DNA from: Mycoplasmatota bacterium
GTDB taxonomy: Bacteria; Bacillota_I; Bacilli_A; RF39; UBA660
Length of the DNA: 64,000 bases
Assembly: GCA_022774645.1 (NCBI GenBank)
Contig: JALFKQ010000035.1
Coordinates: 89,277 to 153,276 of the forward strand
Direction: 5' to 3'
A program made the position numbers and the translations under genes. Of the stretch, positions 10,127-21,007 are shown piece after piece. The notes under the pieces were generated by a model, which was given only the letters and a program-made list of their open reading frames with translations, was not told the DNA's origin and made no database searches. How positions within the stretch are numbered: the first letter of the stretch is position 1; each line of letters opens with the position of its first letter.

Positions 10127-10534
10127 ATGAAAACTGAAATAATAGAAAAATTGATTAAATTAAATAAAAAAGCATTCAAAAATAAAGAAGTTCCAGTTTC
10201 ATGTGTAATTGTAAAAAATAATAAATTAATATCTAAAGCATATAACAGCAAAATAAAAAAACATGATCCAACTGCACATGCGGAAATAATCGCAATTAAA
10301 AAAGCCGCAAAAAAACTGAAAACATGGAATTTGAATGACTGTGAGTTGTATGTAACACTATACCCATGTAAAATGTGTATAGATGTTATAAATGAAGCAA
10401 GAATAAAAAAAGTATACTACATATTAGATTCAACTAAAGAAACAGAAGTAACAATAAAATTTAACAAATTAGTCTGTAAAGAATATGATAACTTTTATAA
10501 AGAAATAACACAATTCTTTAAATACAAAAGATAG
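10127..10534 (+). CDS. tadA: tRNA-specific adenosine deaminase TadA
   Basis: HAEIIAIKKAAKK and LYPCKMC zinc motifs; ORF-track start at 10082 lies in SRP RNA, so start at MKTEII is preferred. Confidence 0.88.
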   Translation: MKTEIIEKLIKLNKKAFKNKEVPVSCVIVKNNKLISKAYNSKIKKHDPTAHAEIIAIKKAAKKLKTWNLNDCELYVTLYPCKMCIDVINEARIKKVYYILDSTKETEVTIKFNKLVCKEYDNFYKEITQFFKYKR

Positions 10535-10576
10535 TATAACATGTAAAAATTTGATATAATTAGAAGGGAGGCAAAT

Positions 10577-12202
10577 ATGGAATATATATCTTTATACCGT
10601 AAATATAGGCCGAAAACTTTTAGTGATGTTGTAGGTCAAGAAGTAGTGGTAAAAATATTAAAAAATAGCATCATAAATAATAAAATTAGTCACGCATATA
10701 TATTTAGTGGACCAAGAGGAACAGGAAAAACAAGTATAGCAAAGATTTTTTCTAAAGCTGTAAATTGCCTTGAAACTACAGACGGGGATTTATGCAATCA
10801 TTGTACTAACTGCTTAACAAATTTTGATGAAGAAATAGATATTATAGAAATAGACGCAGCTAGCAATAATGGTGTAGATGAAATTAGAGAAATTAGAAAC
10901 AATGTTAAATTAATGCCTGTGCACCTAAAATACAAGGTATATATTATTGATGAGGTACATATGCTTTCAACAAGCGCATTCAATGCACTACTAAAAACAT
11001 TAGAAGAACCTCCAAAACATGTTATATTTATTTTAGCAACAACTGAATTTAATAAAATACCTTCCACTGTTATATCTAGATGCCAAAAATTCGATTTTAA
11101 AAAAATTACAAACATACAAATTGAAAATCGACTAAAATATATTTTAAAACAAGAAAATAGAAGCATAAGTGATGAAGTAATAAGATTAATTTCAAAATTA
11201 AGTGATGGAGGATTAAGAGATGCAATAAACATGATAGACCAAGCCATTTCACTTGAAAAAGATAATATAACTATTGATGATATATATAATTTGATAGGAG
11301 ACATCAGTGAAGAAAAAGAATTTGAATTATTTAAATATATAACATCAGGAAATATAAAAGAAACATTGAAATTAATCAATAATTTTTATGAAGAAGGAAA
11401 AAATTTTATTAATATATGCGAAAGACTACAATTGTTAGTAAGAAATATAATAATTTTTAATAATACAGATAATTATTTTGAAAAAGATTACGAAAGCAAA
11501 TTATTAGATTTTTCTCACATAAAATTAGATTATTGTGAAAAATTATCTGAAGAATTATTTAATTTAATAAATGAGTTAAAAAGAACAAATAATCAAAAAA
11601 TTATTACAGAAATCTCTTTTTTAAAAATGTGTCTTATGTTAAAAGAAAAGGAAGAAAAAAATGAACCTGAAATTCAAGTTGAAAATAAACAGATAATAGC
11701 TGCAAAACCAGATATTATCGAGAAAAGCAATACATTAGAAAAAGATGAAAACAGAAAGATAAAAATAAATAATGTTTTTTGTGGTCCAAGCAAAGAATTA
11801 AAAAATAATTTTATAAATAACTATGAAAAATTGAAAGAATATTTATCAATTAAAGAGTATAATTCATTAGTAAATTTATTATTAAAGGCTACACCACAAA
11901 TCGTTACAGAAACTAATGTACTTTTTACATTTAAAAATAACTTTGACATAGTTTTATTTGAAAATAAATTAGAAGAAATTCAAGATTTATTTAAGAAGAT
12001 TTTTGGAAAAAAGTATTCAGTTATAGCAGTAAATAATGAGGAATATAGCATAATTCTTAAAGAATATAAAAAAAATATAGATGCTGGAAAGAAATATGAA
12101 TACATAGAAGAAAAAGAAGAAAAAAATAACAATAAAGCAAATACAAAAATTGAAAATACAGCTGAAACATTATTTGGAAAAGATTGTATAATAGTAGAAT
12201 GA
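10577..12202 (+). CDS. dnaX: DNA polymerase III subunit gamma/tau
   Basis: YRKYRPKTFSDVVGQE, GPRGTGKTSIAKIFSKA, zinc module CNHCTNC, DEVHMLSTSAFNALLKTLEEPP. Confidence 0.97.
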   Translation: MEYISLYRKYRPKTFSDVVGQEVVVKILKNSIINNKISHAYIFSGPRGTGKTSIAKIFSKAVNCLETTDGDLCNHCTNCLTNFDEEIDIIEIDAASNNGVDEIREIRNNVKLMPVHLKYKVYIIDEVHMLSTSAFNALLKTLEEPPKHVIFILATTEFNKIPSTVISRCQKFDFKKITNIQIENRLKYILKQENRSISDEVIRLISKLSDGGLRDAINMIDQAISLEKDNITIDDIYNLIGDISEEKEFELFKYITSGNIKETLKLINNFYEEGKNFINICERLQLLVRNIIIFNNTDNYFEKDYESKLLDFSHIKLDYCEKLSEELFNLINELKRTNNQKIITEISFLKMCLMLKEKEEKNEPEIQVENKQIIAAKPDIIEKSNTLEKDENRKIKINNVFCGPSKELKNNFINNYEKLKEYLSIKEYNSLVNLLLKATPQIVTETNVLFTFKNNFDIVLFENKLEEIQDLFKKIFGKKYSVIAVNNEEYSIILKEYKKNIDAGKKYEYIEEKEEKNNNKANTKIENTAETLFGKDCIIVE

Positions 12203-12216
12203 AAGGAATGATAAAT

Positions 12217-12510
12217 ATGAATATGCAAAGTATAATGGCACAAGCCAGAAAACTACAAGGAGATATAGAAAGAATTACGAAAGAAATAGAAAATACCACA
12301 TTTAAATATGAAAATGATTATGTATTAATTGAAGGAAAAGGAAATAACACAATTAATATTATAAAGATAAAAAATAATCAAATTTTAGAAGATAGTGAAA
12401 TGCTTGAAGATATGATTCAAGTAGGTGTAAATGATGTATTAAAGCAAGTTAAAGCAACAAAAGACAAAAAATTAGGAAAATATACTAACGGTATGGGAGG
12501 CCTATTATAA
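12217..12510 (+). CDS. ebfC: YbaB/EbfC family nucleoid-associated protein
   Basis: MNMQSIMAQARKLQ N-terminus and GMGGLL C-terminus; dnaX-ebfC-recR order. Confidence 0.9.
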   Translation: MNMQSIMAQARKLQGDIERITKEIENTTFKYENDYVLIEGKGNNTINIIKIKNNQILEDSEMLEDMIQVGVNDVLKQVKATKDKKLGKYTNGMGGLL

Positions 12511-12514
12511 TATA

Positions 12515-13114
12515 ATGGCACTTCCAAAGAGCTTCCAAAACTTAGTTAACAATCTAACAATTCTTCCAGGAGTGGGAGAAAAAACTGCAGAAAGATATGT
12601 TTATTCACTATATGAAAAAGACGAAGATGAAATAGAAATATTAGCAAGATCACTACTAGATTTTAAAAAAAATATTAAAATTTGTAAGAATTGTGGGTGT
12701 TTAAGTGATGAAGAAATATGTGAAGTATGTGCTGATACATCAAGAGATAAAAGTACAATCTGCATAGTTGAAGATTCTAAAAATGTATTCTTTATAGAAA
12801 AAACTGGTAAATACAAAGGAACTTACCACGTTTTAAATGGACTTATTTCACCAATAGATGGAAAAAATCCAGAAGACCTAAATATCTCAAATTTAATAAA
12901 TAAAAGAATAAATACTGATGTAAAAGAAATAATTATAGCATTAAATCCTTCAATTGAGGGCGAAATAACATCTCAATATTTACAAAAAATATTAGAAAAA
13001 TTTGATGTAAAAGTTTCAAGACTATCGTATGGTCTTCCAATGGGTACAGACATAGAGTATTTAGATCCTATAATGATATCAAAAGCTTGGGACGATAGAA
13101 AAGTAATATCATAA
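12515..13114 (+). CDS. recR: Recombination protein RecR
   Basis: LPGVGEKTAERY HhH, CKNCGCLSDEEICEVC zinc finger, Toprim region. Confidence 0.96.
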   Translation: MALPKSFQNLVNNLTILPGVGEKTAERYVYSLYEKDEDEIEILARSLLDFKKNIKICKNCGCLSDEEICEVCADTSRDKSTICIVEDSKNVFFIEKTGKYKGTYHVLNGLISPIDGKNPEDLNISNLINKRINTDVKEIIIALNPSIEGEITSQYLQKILEKFDVKVSRLSYGLPMGTDIEYLDPIMISKAWDDRKVIS

Positions 13115-13153
13115 AAATATAACTCATAAATTTATTTAGGAGAGAGTAAATTT

Positions 13154-13330
13154 ATGATAATTGATATTATAAAAAGAATAGTTTATTCATTATGTTTGCT
13201 ATACACAATAAATATTTTTATATATAAAACTGGAAAAACAGTTCCAATAAATTTCTATTCTATAGCAATAGTTAGCTTGTTTGATTTTTTAGGAGTAATT
13301 GTACTACTATATTTAAAATACTATTATTAA
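13154..13330 (+). CDS. Small membrane protein, BofA-like (58 aa; below ORF-track cutoff)
   Basis: MIIDIIKRIVYSLCLLYTINIFIYKTGKTVPINFYSIAIVSLFDFLGVIVLLYLKYYY with upstream AGGAGAG; hydrophobic layout, P-I-N motif and position after recR match bofA. Confidence 0.5.
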   Translation: MIIDIIKRIVYSLCLLYTINIFIYKTGKTVPINFYSIAIVSLFDFLGVIVLLYLKYYY

Positions 13331-13341
13331 GGAGTAATATT

Positions 13342-14130
13342 TTGAAAAAAATTTATCAGTATTTTGAAAAACTATATAATGAAAATAGAATGACTCAGGC
13401 ATTTCTTATAGGAAATGTTGTTTATGATGATATAAAAGTTGAACTAGAAAAAACAATTAATGATTTTATATTTAAAAATAATATAGAATTAGAGGAAAAT
13501 CCAGATATATATATAATAAAAACAGAAGATGGTTATTTAAGTAAGGAAAAAATAAAAGAATTATTAAATAATTTATCACATACATCACAATTTAATAATA
13601 CCAAACTATATATAATCGAGGACTGTGAAAAAATGAGCGATACAGTTTATAATGCAATGTTAAAAACATTAGAAGAACCAAGCCCAGGCATATATGCTAT
13701 TTTATTAACAAATAATATTGATGCAGTTAAGCCAACAATAGTTAGTAGATGTCAAAAAATATTTGTTAATTCGAGTAAAGAAAGAAAAGAAAAAGATGAA
13801 AATATAGTTATAGAAAGTACTGAAATAATAGAAAATTTAGAAAAATATGGAATCGAAAGTATAGCAAAATTTAATAAAATATATACAATAATTAATGATA
13901 GAGAAAAGTTTTTAAAGGTTTTATATGTAATGATGGATAAATATAAAGATGCTTTATATGAACTTGTAAATGACGAAAATATTAAAAAAGATGATATAAT
14001 ATTTATGAAAAATGATATAAATTCGATTTCCAAAAAAATATTAATAATAGACAAATATATATCATTAACATCAAATTATTTAAATAAAAATCTAACAATT
14101 GATAGATTTATCATAGAAATGTGGGGATAA
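13342..14130 (+). CDS. holB: DNA polymerase III delta' subunit
   Basis: YIIEDCEKMSDTVYNAMLKTLEEPSPG; KPTIVSRCQ; TTG start with SD GGAGT. Confidence 0.88.
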   Translation: MKKIYQYFEKLYNENRMTQAFLIGNVVYDDIKVELEKTINDFIFKNNIELEENPDIYIIKTEDGYLSKEKIKELLNNLSHTSQFNNTKLYIIEDCEKMSDTVYNAMLKTLEEPSPGIYAILLTNNIDAVKPTIVSRCQKIFVNSSKERKEKDENIVIESTEIIENLEKYGIESIAKFNKIYTIINDREKFLKVLYVMMDKYKDALYELVNDENIKKDDIIFMKNDINSISKKILIIDKYISLTSNYLNKNLTIDRFIIEMWG

Positions 14131-14132
14131 AA

Positions 14133-14936
14133 ATGAAAGCAGTCGGTGTAGAATTTAAAGAAAAAGGAAAATTATATACTTTTTTTGACAATAATTTAGA
14201 AATAAAATTAAATGATAAAGTAATCGTTAATACCGAAAGGGGATTGCAATATGGAAATATTGGTGCTTTATTTGGTGAAATTAATGATGGAAAAGAACAT
14301 GCCCTAGTAGAAAAAATTGCTACAAAAGATGACGAAATTCAAAATAAAAAAAATATAGATGATGCAATGAAAGCATTAATAAAAGCACAAGAACTAGCAG
14401 AGAAAACAAATTTAGATATGAAATTTCTAGATGCATTTTTTACTTTTGACAGAAAACAATTAGTATTTCAATTTTTATCCGATAATAGAGTAGATTTTAG
14501 AGATTTAGCAAAATCATTAGCTGCAATATATAAAACAAGAATAGAATTAAGACAGGTAGGTGTAAGAGACAAAGCTAAAAATATCTCCGGAATAGGCCAA
14601 TGCGGAAGAAAATTATGCTGTTCAAGTTTTTTAAATGATTTAGATTCAGTTGGTATAGCACAAGTAAAAAATCAAAATTTGTCATTAAATCCAAATAAAA
14701 TAAATGGACTATGTGGAAGATTACTATGTTGTCTAAAATATGAAGATGAATTATATACTGAATATAGAAAAGGTCTTCCAGAAGTTGGAGATAAAAAAAC
14801 ATATGATGGTGAGACAGGCAGTGTAATATCAGTAGATATTCCGAATAGAAAATATACTTTATTAACTGAAAAAGAAAATAAAATAGAAATAAAGGTGCCA
14901 TTAAAAAATGAAAAAAGAATCAACAAAAACAATTAA
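14133..14936 (+). CDS. ricT: PSP1 domain protein RicT (YaaT)
   Basis: GIGQCGRKLCCSSFL and NKINGLCGRLLCCLKYE cysteine motifs. Confidence 0.93.
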   Translation: MKAVGVEFKEKGKLYTFFDNNLEIKLNDKVIVNTERGLQYGNIGALFGEINDGKEHALVEKIATKDDEIQNKKNIDDAMKALIKAQELAEKTNLDMKFLDAFFTFDRKQLVFQFLSDNRVDFRDLAKSLAAIYKTRIELRQVGVRDKAKNISGIGQCGRKLCCSSFLNDLDSVGIAQVKNQNLSLNPNKINGLCGRLLCCLKYEDELYTEYRKGLPEVGDKKTYDGETGSVISVDIPNRKYTLLTEKENKIEIKVPLKNEKRINKNN

Positions 14937-15669
14937 TGATCTAGTTTATTATGGAAATATTAAGATAGTTCAAGATAAGAATTATTTTAATTTTAGTTTA
15001 GATTCAATATTGCTACCAAATTTTGCTTTATTAACACCAAATACAAAAAAAATAATGGACCTTTGTAGTGGAAACTTACCAATTCCACTAGTATTGAGCA
15101 CAAAAACTTCGGCTGAAATATATGCTGTGGAGTTACAAAAAGAAATATACGATTTAGCATTAGAAACATTAAAAATAAATAATCTTGAAAGCAAAATAAA
15201 ATTGTATAACGAAAATGCCAAAAATATGATAAATATGTTTGAAACAGATACATTTGATTTAATAACATGTAACCCACCATATTTTAAGAAAGAAAAAGAT
15301 AGTATAATTAATGAAAATATGGTAAAATCAATTGCTAGACACGAGATAGAGATAAAATTGGAAGACATAATAACAATATCAAGAAAATTATTAAAAAATG
15401 GTGGTTCGCTCTGTATGGTTCACAGAACTGATAGACTTATAGAAATAATAGAACTCATGAAAAAAAATAATATTGAACCTAAAAGAATTAGATTTATTTA
15501 TCCTAAAAAAAATTCAGAATCAAATTTAATCTTAATAGATGGAAGAAAGAATGGAAAATCAGGGTTAAAAATTTTACCACCGTTATTCGTACATAATGAA
15601 GATGGAACATATACAGAAGAAGTTCTAAAAATGTTTGGAAGTGATAGAAATGAATCAAAAAAGTTATGA
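14908..15669 (+). CDS. tRNA1(Val) (adenine37-N6)-methyltransferase family (YabB/TrmN6)
   Basis: SAM-MT motif I MDLCSGNLPIPLVLS, NPPYF catalytic motif. Confidence 0.9.
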   Translation: MKKESTKTINDLVYYGNIKIVQDKNYFNFSLDSILLPNFALLTPNTKKIMDLCSGNLPIPLVLSTKTSAEIYAVELQKEIYDLALETLKINNLESKIKLYNENAKNMINMFETDTFDLITCNPPYFKKEKDSIINENMVKSIARHEIEIKLEDIITISRKLLKNGGSLCMVHRTDRLIEIIELMKKNNIEPKRIRFIYPKKNSESNLILIDGRKNGKSGLKILPPLFVHNEDGTYTEEVLKMFGSDRNESKKL

Positions 15670-16489
15670 AAATAGTAAATATGGTAAATTATATTTAATA
15701 CCAACTCCAATAGGAAATTTAGAAGATATAACTTTGAGAGCAATAAAGACATTAGAAATGGTAGATATAGTTTATGCTGAAGATACTAGGGAAACGAATA
15801 ACCTGTTGAAATATTTAAAAATTACAAAAAAAGTTGAATCTTGTCATAAATATACAGAAATGAAACATAAAAATAAAATAATAGAAATTTTAAAATCAGG
15901 AAAAAATATAGGTTATGTAACTGATAGAGGTACACCATTAATTAGTGACCCTGGAAATATTATAGTAGAAGAGGCTATAAGCAATGGAATAATAGTTATT
16001 TCCTTGCCGGGGCCAAATGCATTATTGCCAGCTATAAACATGTCTGGATTAAGTAATGAAAAATTTTTATTTTATGGTTTTTTAAATAGTAAACCATCAA
16101 TCTCAAAAAAAGAATTAATAGAATTAAAGGATATAAAACAAACAATCATTTTATATGAATCTCCACATAGATTAACAGCTACTTTGAAACAAATTTTAGC
16201 AGTATTTGGGAATAGAAAAATAGCAATTGTAAGAGAAATATCAAAATTATATGAAGAAATAATAAGAGATAATATAGAAAATATATTAAAAATATCCGAT
16301 AATTTAAAAGGTGAAATAGTAATTGTAATTGAGGGAAACACTCAAGAAAAAGAAGATAAAATAGATTATAATAATGAAATTTCAAAATTAATTCAATCTG
16401 GATATTCAAAAAGAGATGCAGTAAGAGAAGTAGCGGACAAGTATAATATGAGCAAAAATAAACTATATAATGAATTTAAGGAGAATTGA
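15650..16489 (+). CDS. rsmI: 16S rRNA (cytidine1402-2'-O)-methyltransferase
   Basis: LYLIPTPIGNLEDITLRAIKTL, AEDTRET, DRGTPLISDPG, SLPGPNALLPA. Confidence 0.96.
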   Translation: MNQKSYENSKYGKLYLIPTPIGNLEDITLRAIKTLEMVDIVYAEDTRETNNLLKYLKITKKVESCHKYTEMKHKNKIIEILKSGKNIGYVTDRGTPLISDPGNIIVEEAISNGIIVISLPGPNALLPAINMSGLSNEKFLFYGFLNSKPSISKKELIELKDIKQTIILYESPHRLTATLKQILAVFGNRKIAIVREISKLYEEIIRDNIENILKISDNLKGEIVIVIEGNTQEKEDKIDYNNEISKLIQSGYSKRDAVREVADKYNMSKNKLYNEFKEN

Positions 16490-16490
16490 A

Positions 16491-17045
16491 ATGAAGTTAA
16501 TTGTGGGATTAGGAAATCCAGATAAAAAATATGAAAAAACAAGACATAACTGTGGATTCAGAGCTATAGATTTTTATGCTGAAAAAAATAATCTTACATT
16601 TAAATCAAAGTTTAAAGGATTATATTGTGAACAACTTGTTAATAATGAAAAAATAATATTATTAAAACCACAAACATATATGAATCTATCCGGAGAATCA
16701 GTTATAGAATTTGTGAAATACTATAATATAGATTTATCAAGCCTAATAGTTATATATGATGATGTAGACTTTGAGGTTGGAACATTTAAAATTAAAAGAA
16801 ATGGTAGTGCTGGTGGACACAATGGAATAAAAAACATAATAGAATTACTTAAAACAGAAAATATTCAAAGAATCAGAATAGGTATTTCAAAGAATCAAAT
16901 TCCATTAGATAAATATGTTTTGGGAACTTTTACAAAAGACGAAGATGAAAAAATAGAACAAGTATTACCAATAGTAGCTAATATAATTGATGATTTTACA
17001 ATGTATAATATAGATAAATTAATGGAAAAATATAATAGGAACTAG
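16491..17045 (+). CDS. pth: Peptidyl-tRNA hydrolase
   Basis: MKLIVGLGNPDKKYEKTRHNCGF; LLKPQTYMNLSGESV; GSAGGHNGIKNI. Confidence 0.97.
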   Translation: MKLIVGLGNPDKKYEKTRHNCGFRAIDFYAEKNNLTFKSKFKGLYCEQLVNNEKIILLKPQTYMNLSGESVIEFVKYYNIDLSSLIVIYDDVDFEVGTFKIKRNGSAGGHNGIKNIIELLKTENIQRIRIGISKNQIPLDKYVLGTFTKDEDEKIEQVLPIVANIIDDFTMYNIDKLMEKYNRN

Positions 17046-17047
17046 AC

Positions 17048-20000
17048 ATGAAAAATAATTTATTTAAAAAATTATTTGATTTTGATATTAATGCTGTACA
17101 TAAAATATCAGTAAGCAAAAATGAAATATATAACCAACTTTTGTTATATATCTTTTTTACTACAAAGAAAAATTTGTTACTAGTTGTATCTACATTAAAT
17201 GAAGCAACAGAAATATATAATGAAATAAAAAATTATTTAGATGAAGTATATTTATTTCCAGAAGATGACTTTATGGCAAAAAAAGCAATAGCTAGTTCCC
17301 CAGAGTTACTATATATGAGAGCAAATATACTTAATAAATTTGAGTCAGAGAGTAAAAAAATAATTATAGTTCACCTAAATAGTTTTATAAAAAAATTACC
17401 AGCTCCTTCAAGTTATAAAGAAAATAGAATAAATATTAAAATTAATTCAGAAATAAACAGAGAAGATTTTATTAATAAACTTATTAAAATAGGATATAAA
17501 AAAGAAAGTATGGTATATGAAACATCTGATTTTGCAGTCAGAGGTTTTATCATAGATATATTTCCTATTAATGAAGAAAATCCTATTAGAATTGAGTTAT
17601 TTGACGACACAATAGAAAAAATAAAATATTTTGATCCAGTAACACAAAAATCTATAAAAGAAATAGAAGAAATAATTATATCTCCAATAAAAGATGATTT
17701 TGATAATAACAATTCATCTATAAGAGATTACAATAAAGATGGATTAGTAATATTTCATAATTATAATCAAATAATAAATCAAGAAAAAATGATTCAACCT
17801 CAACTTAAATATTTAGGTATGCAAAGTGAAATATTTAAGTTAAGTAAGTTAGTAAATGAAAATGATTTATATTTAGATACAATAAATAACAGAAATTCTG
17901 ACATTAAAATTGAAGCAGAGGCAATAGATAATTATAATTCAAATAAAGAAAAATTCTTTTTTGATCTAAAAACAAGTGGTGGAACATTATATACAACTAA
18001 CAAGTTATTAACAGATGAAGTGAAAAAATACGATAAATCAATAGAAATAGAAAATTGTACATTAAATCATGGATTTGTGTATAAAAACAATGCATTTTTT
18101 TCAGAGTTTGACTTATATGAATCACAAAATAAGAAAGAATTAATTAAAGGTAGTTCACTTGGCAGTAAAATAATGTCAATAGATAGTATAAAACCAGGGG
18201 ATTATGTAGTGCATAGAAAATCTGGAATTGGTATATATATGGGTCTTACAACAATAGAAAAAAAGGGACTAAAAAGAGACTATCTATTAATACAATACAA
18301 AGGTAATGATAAACTATACATGCCAGTTGAAGACATTACAAAACTATATAAATACTCCTCAAAAGAAGGAGTAAAACCACCTATTAATAAATTAAATAGC
18401 GTTGAATGGACAAAGACAAAGTTAAGAATAAAAGAAAGAATAAAAAATATTACTGGTGAATTGTTAAAAATATATCAAGCAAGAAATAAAGCCACAATAG
18501 AACCATTTAAAAAAGACGATGAAGAGCAGATGATATTTGAATCTGAATTTGGTTATGAAGAAACAGTAGATCAACTAAAAGCTAGTGAAGAAATAAAGAG
18601 GGATTTAGAAAAACCAAGACCAATGGAAAGATTATTGTGTGGAGATGTTGGCTATGGAAAGACAGAAGTAGTTTTTAGAGCAATGTTTAAAACAGTAATG
18701 AATGGAAAACAAGTTGCCTACTTATGCCCAACAACACTGCTTTCTCATCAACAATATGATTCAGCTTTAAGAAGGTTTAAAAATTATGGAGTTAATATAG
18801 ATTTAATAAATAGACATTTTACTAATAAACAAGTACAGGAAAAATTAAAAAGATTAAAAGAAGGTAAAATAGACATTTTATTTGGAACTCATCGATTATT
18901 AAGTAGTGATGTAGAATTTAAAGATTTAGGGTTACTTGTTATAGATGAGGAACACCGTTTTGGGGTAGAACAAAAAGAAAAAATTAAAAAGCTAAAATCC
19001 AATGTTCATGTTCTATCAGTATCAGCAACACCAATTCCAAGATCATTACAAATGTCATTGGTTGGTATAAGAGATTTATCGTTAATAGAAAGTGCTCCAA
19101 GAAATAGATATCCAGTTCAAACATATGTTATAGAATATAATGATATGTTAATTAGAGAGGCAATTCTAAAAGAGATGAACAGAAATGGGCAATCATATAT
19201 TCTTTATAACAATATAACTAACATGGACTCACTTGCAGAAAAATATAAAAAATTAATACCAGAGGCAAGAATATGTTATGCACATGGAAAAATGTCTAAA
19301 AATGAAATGCAAGATATAATATATGATTTCACAAACAAAAAATATGATGTTTTAATAAGTACAACTATTATTGAAAATGGTATAGATATACCAAATGCTA
19401 ATACGATTATTGTTATTGATAGTGACAGATTTGGTTTAAGTCAATTGTATCAAATAAGAGGTCGTGTCGGTCGTGGAGACAGAATAGCTTATGCTTACTT
19501 AATGTATAAAAAAGAAAAAGTCTTAAATAGCATAGCACTAAAGAGATTAGAAGCAATAAAAGAATTTACAGAACTAGGTAGTGGATACAAAATTTCTATG
19601 AGAGACCTTGCGATTAGAGGAGCAGGAGATATTTTAGGTAAAGAACAAGCTGGTTTTATTGATTCAGTTGGTGTTAGTATGTATATGGAACTAGTTAACG
19701 AAGAAATAAATGGCATAACTATAAATGAAGATGAAGAAAGAGAACCAATTCCAATAGATATTCAAACTCACATTGATAAATGCTATACAGACGAAAGTGA
19801 TGTAATAATCGAACTACATAAGAAGATTAACGGAATTACAACAAGGAAAGAACTAAATGAAGTATTATCTGAAATAAGAGATAGATTCGGTATGACAAAT
19901 AAAGATCTTGAAATCTACGCTCATGAAAAATACTTAGAAAAATTACTTATGATTACAAATATTCAATTACTTGAAAATGATAATTTAAAATCAGTATTAA

Positions 20001-20206
20001 AATTACGAAAAGAAGTATATGAAGATATAAATATTGAAGAATTATTTGTAGAATCAACAAAAATCACAACAAAATTTAATTTTCAATATAAAGGTGGTTC
20101 AATATTAATAACGCTTCTAAAAGCAACTCTGGAAAAAAATTATATATATTATTTAGAAGATTTATTGGAAGTAATATATAATATGAAATTTAAGTATAAT
20201 AAATAG
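17048..20206 (+). CDS. mfd: Transcription-repair coupling factor
   Basis: [16 protein letters not shown] CarD-like domain; [30 protein letters not shown]. Confidence 0.97.
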   Translation: MKNNLFKKLFDFDINAVHKISVSKNEIYNQLLLYIFFTTKKNLLLVVSTLNEATEIYNEIKNYLDEVYLFPEDDFMAKKAIASSPELLYMRANILNKFESESKKIIIVHLNSFIKKLPAPSSYKENRINIKINSEINREDFINKLIKIGYKKESMVYETSDFAVRGFIIDIFPINEENPIRIELFDDTIEKIKYFDPVTQKSIKEIEEIIISPIKDDFDNNNSSIRDYNKDGLVIFHNYNQIINQEKMIQPQLKYLGMQSEIFKLSKLVNENDLYLDTINNRNSDIKIEAEAIDNYNSNKEKFFFDLKTSGGTLYTTNKLLTDEVKKYDKSIEIENCTLNHGFVYKNNAFFSEFDLYESQNKKELIKGSSLGSKIMSIDSIKPGDYVVHRKSGIGIYMGLTTIEKKGLKRDYLLIQYKGNDKLYMPVEDITKLYKYSSKEGVKPPINKLNSVEWTKTKLRIKERIKNITGELLKIYQARNKATIEPFKKDDEEQMIFESEFGYEETVDQLKASEEIKRDLEKPRPMERLLCGDVGYGKTEVVFRAMFKTVMNGKQVAYLCPTTLLSHQQYDSALRRFKNYGVNIDLINRHFTNKQVQEKLKRLKEGKIDILFGTHRLLSSDVEFKDLGLLVIDEEHRFGVEQKEKIKKLKSNVHVLSVSATPIPRSLQMSLVGIRDLSLIESAPRNRYPVQTYVIEYNDMLIREAILKEMNRNGQSYILYNNITNMDSLAEKYKKLIPEARICYAHGKMSKNEMQDIIYDFTNKKYDVLISTTIIENGIDIPNANTIIVIDSDRFGLSQLYQIRGRVGRGDRIAYAYLMYKKEKVLNSIALKRLEAIKEFTELGSGYKISMRDLAIRGAGDILGKEQAGFIDSVGVSMYMELVNEEINGITINEDEEREPIPIDIQTHIDKCYTDESDVIIELHKKINGITTRKELNEVLSEIRDRFGMTNKDLEIYAHEKYLEKLLMITNIQLLENDNLKSVLKLRKEVYEDINIEELFVESTKITTKFNFQYKGGSILITLLKATLEKNYIYYLEDLLEVIYNMKFKYNK

Positions 20207-20237
20207 AAAAATCACCAAAATATTACTAGGTGATTAA

Positions 20238-20735
20238 ATGCAGACAACAGGTATAATAAGAAAAATAGATGAACTTGGAAGAATAGTATTACCAAAAGAA
20301 TTAAGAAAATATTTGAACATTAACCCAGGAGATGATTTTCAAATAGCAATTGAATCAGAAAGAATAATACTAGAAAAATATTCAAGATTACAAAATATAG
20401 AAACAGAGTTAATAAATCTTATTAACTGTTTTTCTTCTGTAACAAAAAATGACATATACTTAATCATTAATAACAAAATTATTAACAAAGAAAATGAAAT
20501 GATAACGAATGAAATACAAAACTTAATACAAGAAAGAAAAATATTTTATAAAGATACAAATCTAAAATTGAAAATATCAAACAATATTATTTCAAAAAAT
20601 AAAATAGTTATAAATCCTATAATATTAAATAGTGACATTCTTGGTACAATTATTATCACTGACAATGTTAATCTTTGTGACATAATAAGTGACTCAAAAA
20701 TACTAGAGAATATTATAAAAATGAAATTTATGTAA
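20238..20735 (+). CDS. spoVT: Stage V sporulation protein T (AbrB N-terminus, GAF-like C-terminus)
   Basis: MQTTGIIRKIDELGRIVLPKELRKYLNINPGDDFQI; position after mfd as in Bacilli. Confidence 0.88.
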   Translation: MQTTGIIRKIDELGRIVLPKELRKYLNINPGDDFQIAIESERIILEKYSRLQNIETELINLINCFSSVTKNDIYLIINNKIINKENEMITNEIQNLIQERKIFYKDTNLKLKISNNIISKNKIVINPIILNSDILGTIIITDNVNLCDIISDSKILENIIKMKFM

Positions 20736-20815
20736 AAATTTGTCAAATTATGACTAATCTTGTAATTTAGGTTGAATAAAATTCTTTACTTTTGTATTAT
20801 TAAGTTGTGATAATT

Positions 20816-21007
20816 ATGAAAAAAATATTAAGAAGTATGAGAAATAAACCTGCGACATCTTTTACTTTGTTTTTGTGTATAACAATAATATTACTAATAA
20901 TTGCTTTGTTAAATATTAAAGATATATTTTATATATTTTTATTGCCTTTTATAACTTACTATGTAAATAAAATAGTTTATATAACTTTATTTGAGATAAA
21001 ATATTAA
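20816..21007 (+). CDS. Small hypothetical membrane protein
   Basis: Approx. 63-aa ORF, two hydrophobic segments, ends at the tatD start. Confidence 0.5.
   Translation: MKKILRSMRNKPATSFTLFLCITIILLIIALLNIKDIFYIFLLPFITYYVNKIVYITLFEIKY

Noticed and set aside
10798-11379. 193-aa antisense ORF in dnaX
   Set aside because: Antisense to strongly conserved DnaX motifs; Ser/Ile/Leu/Phe-rich low-complexity translation typical of reverse reading of AT-rich genes.
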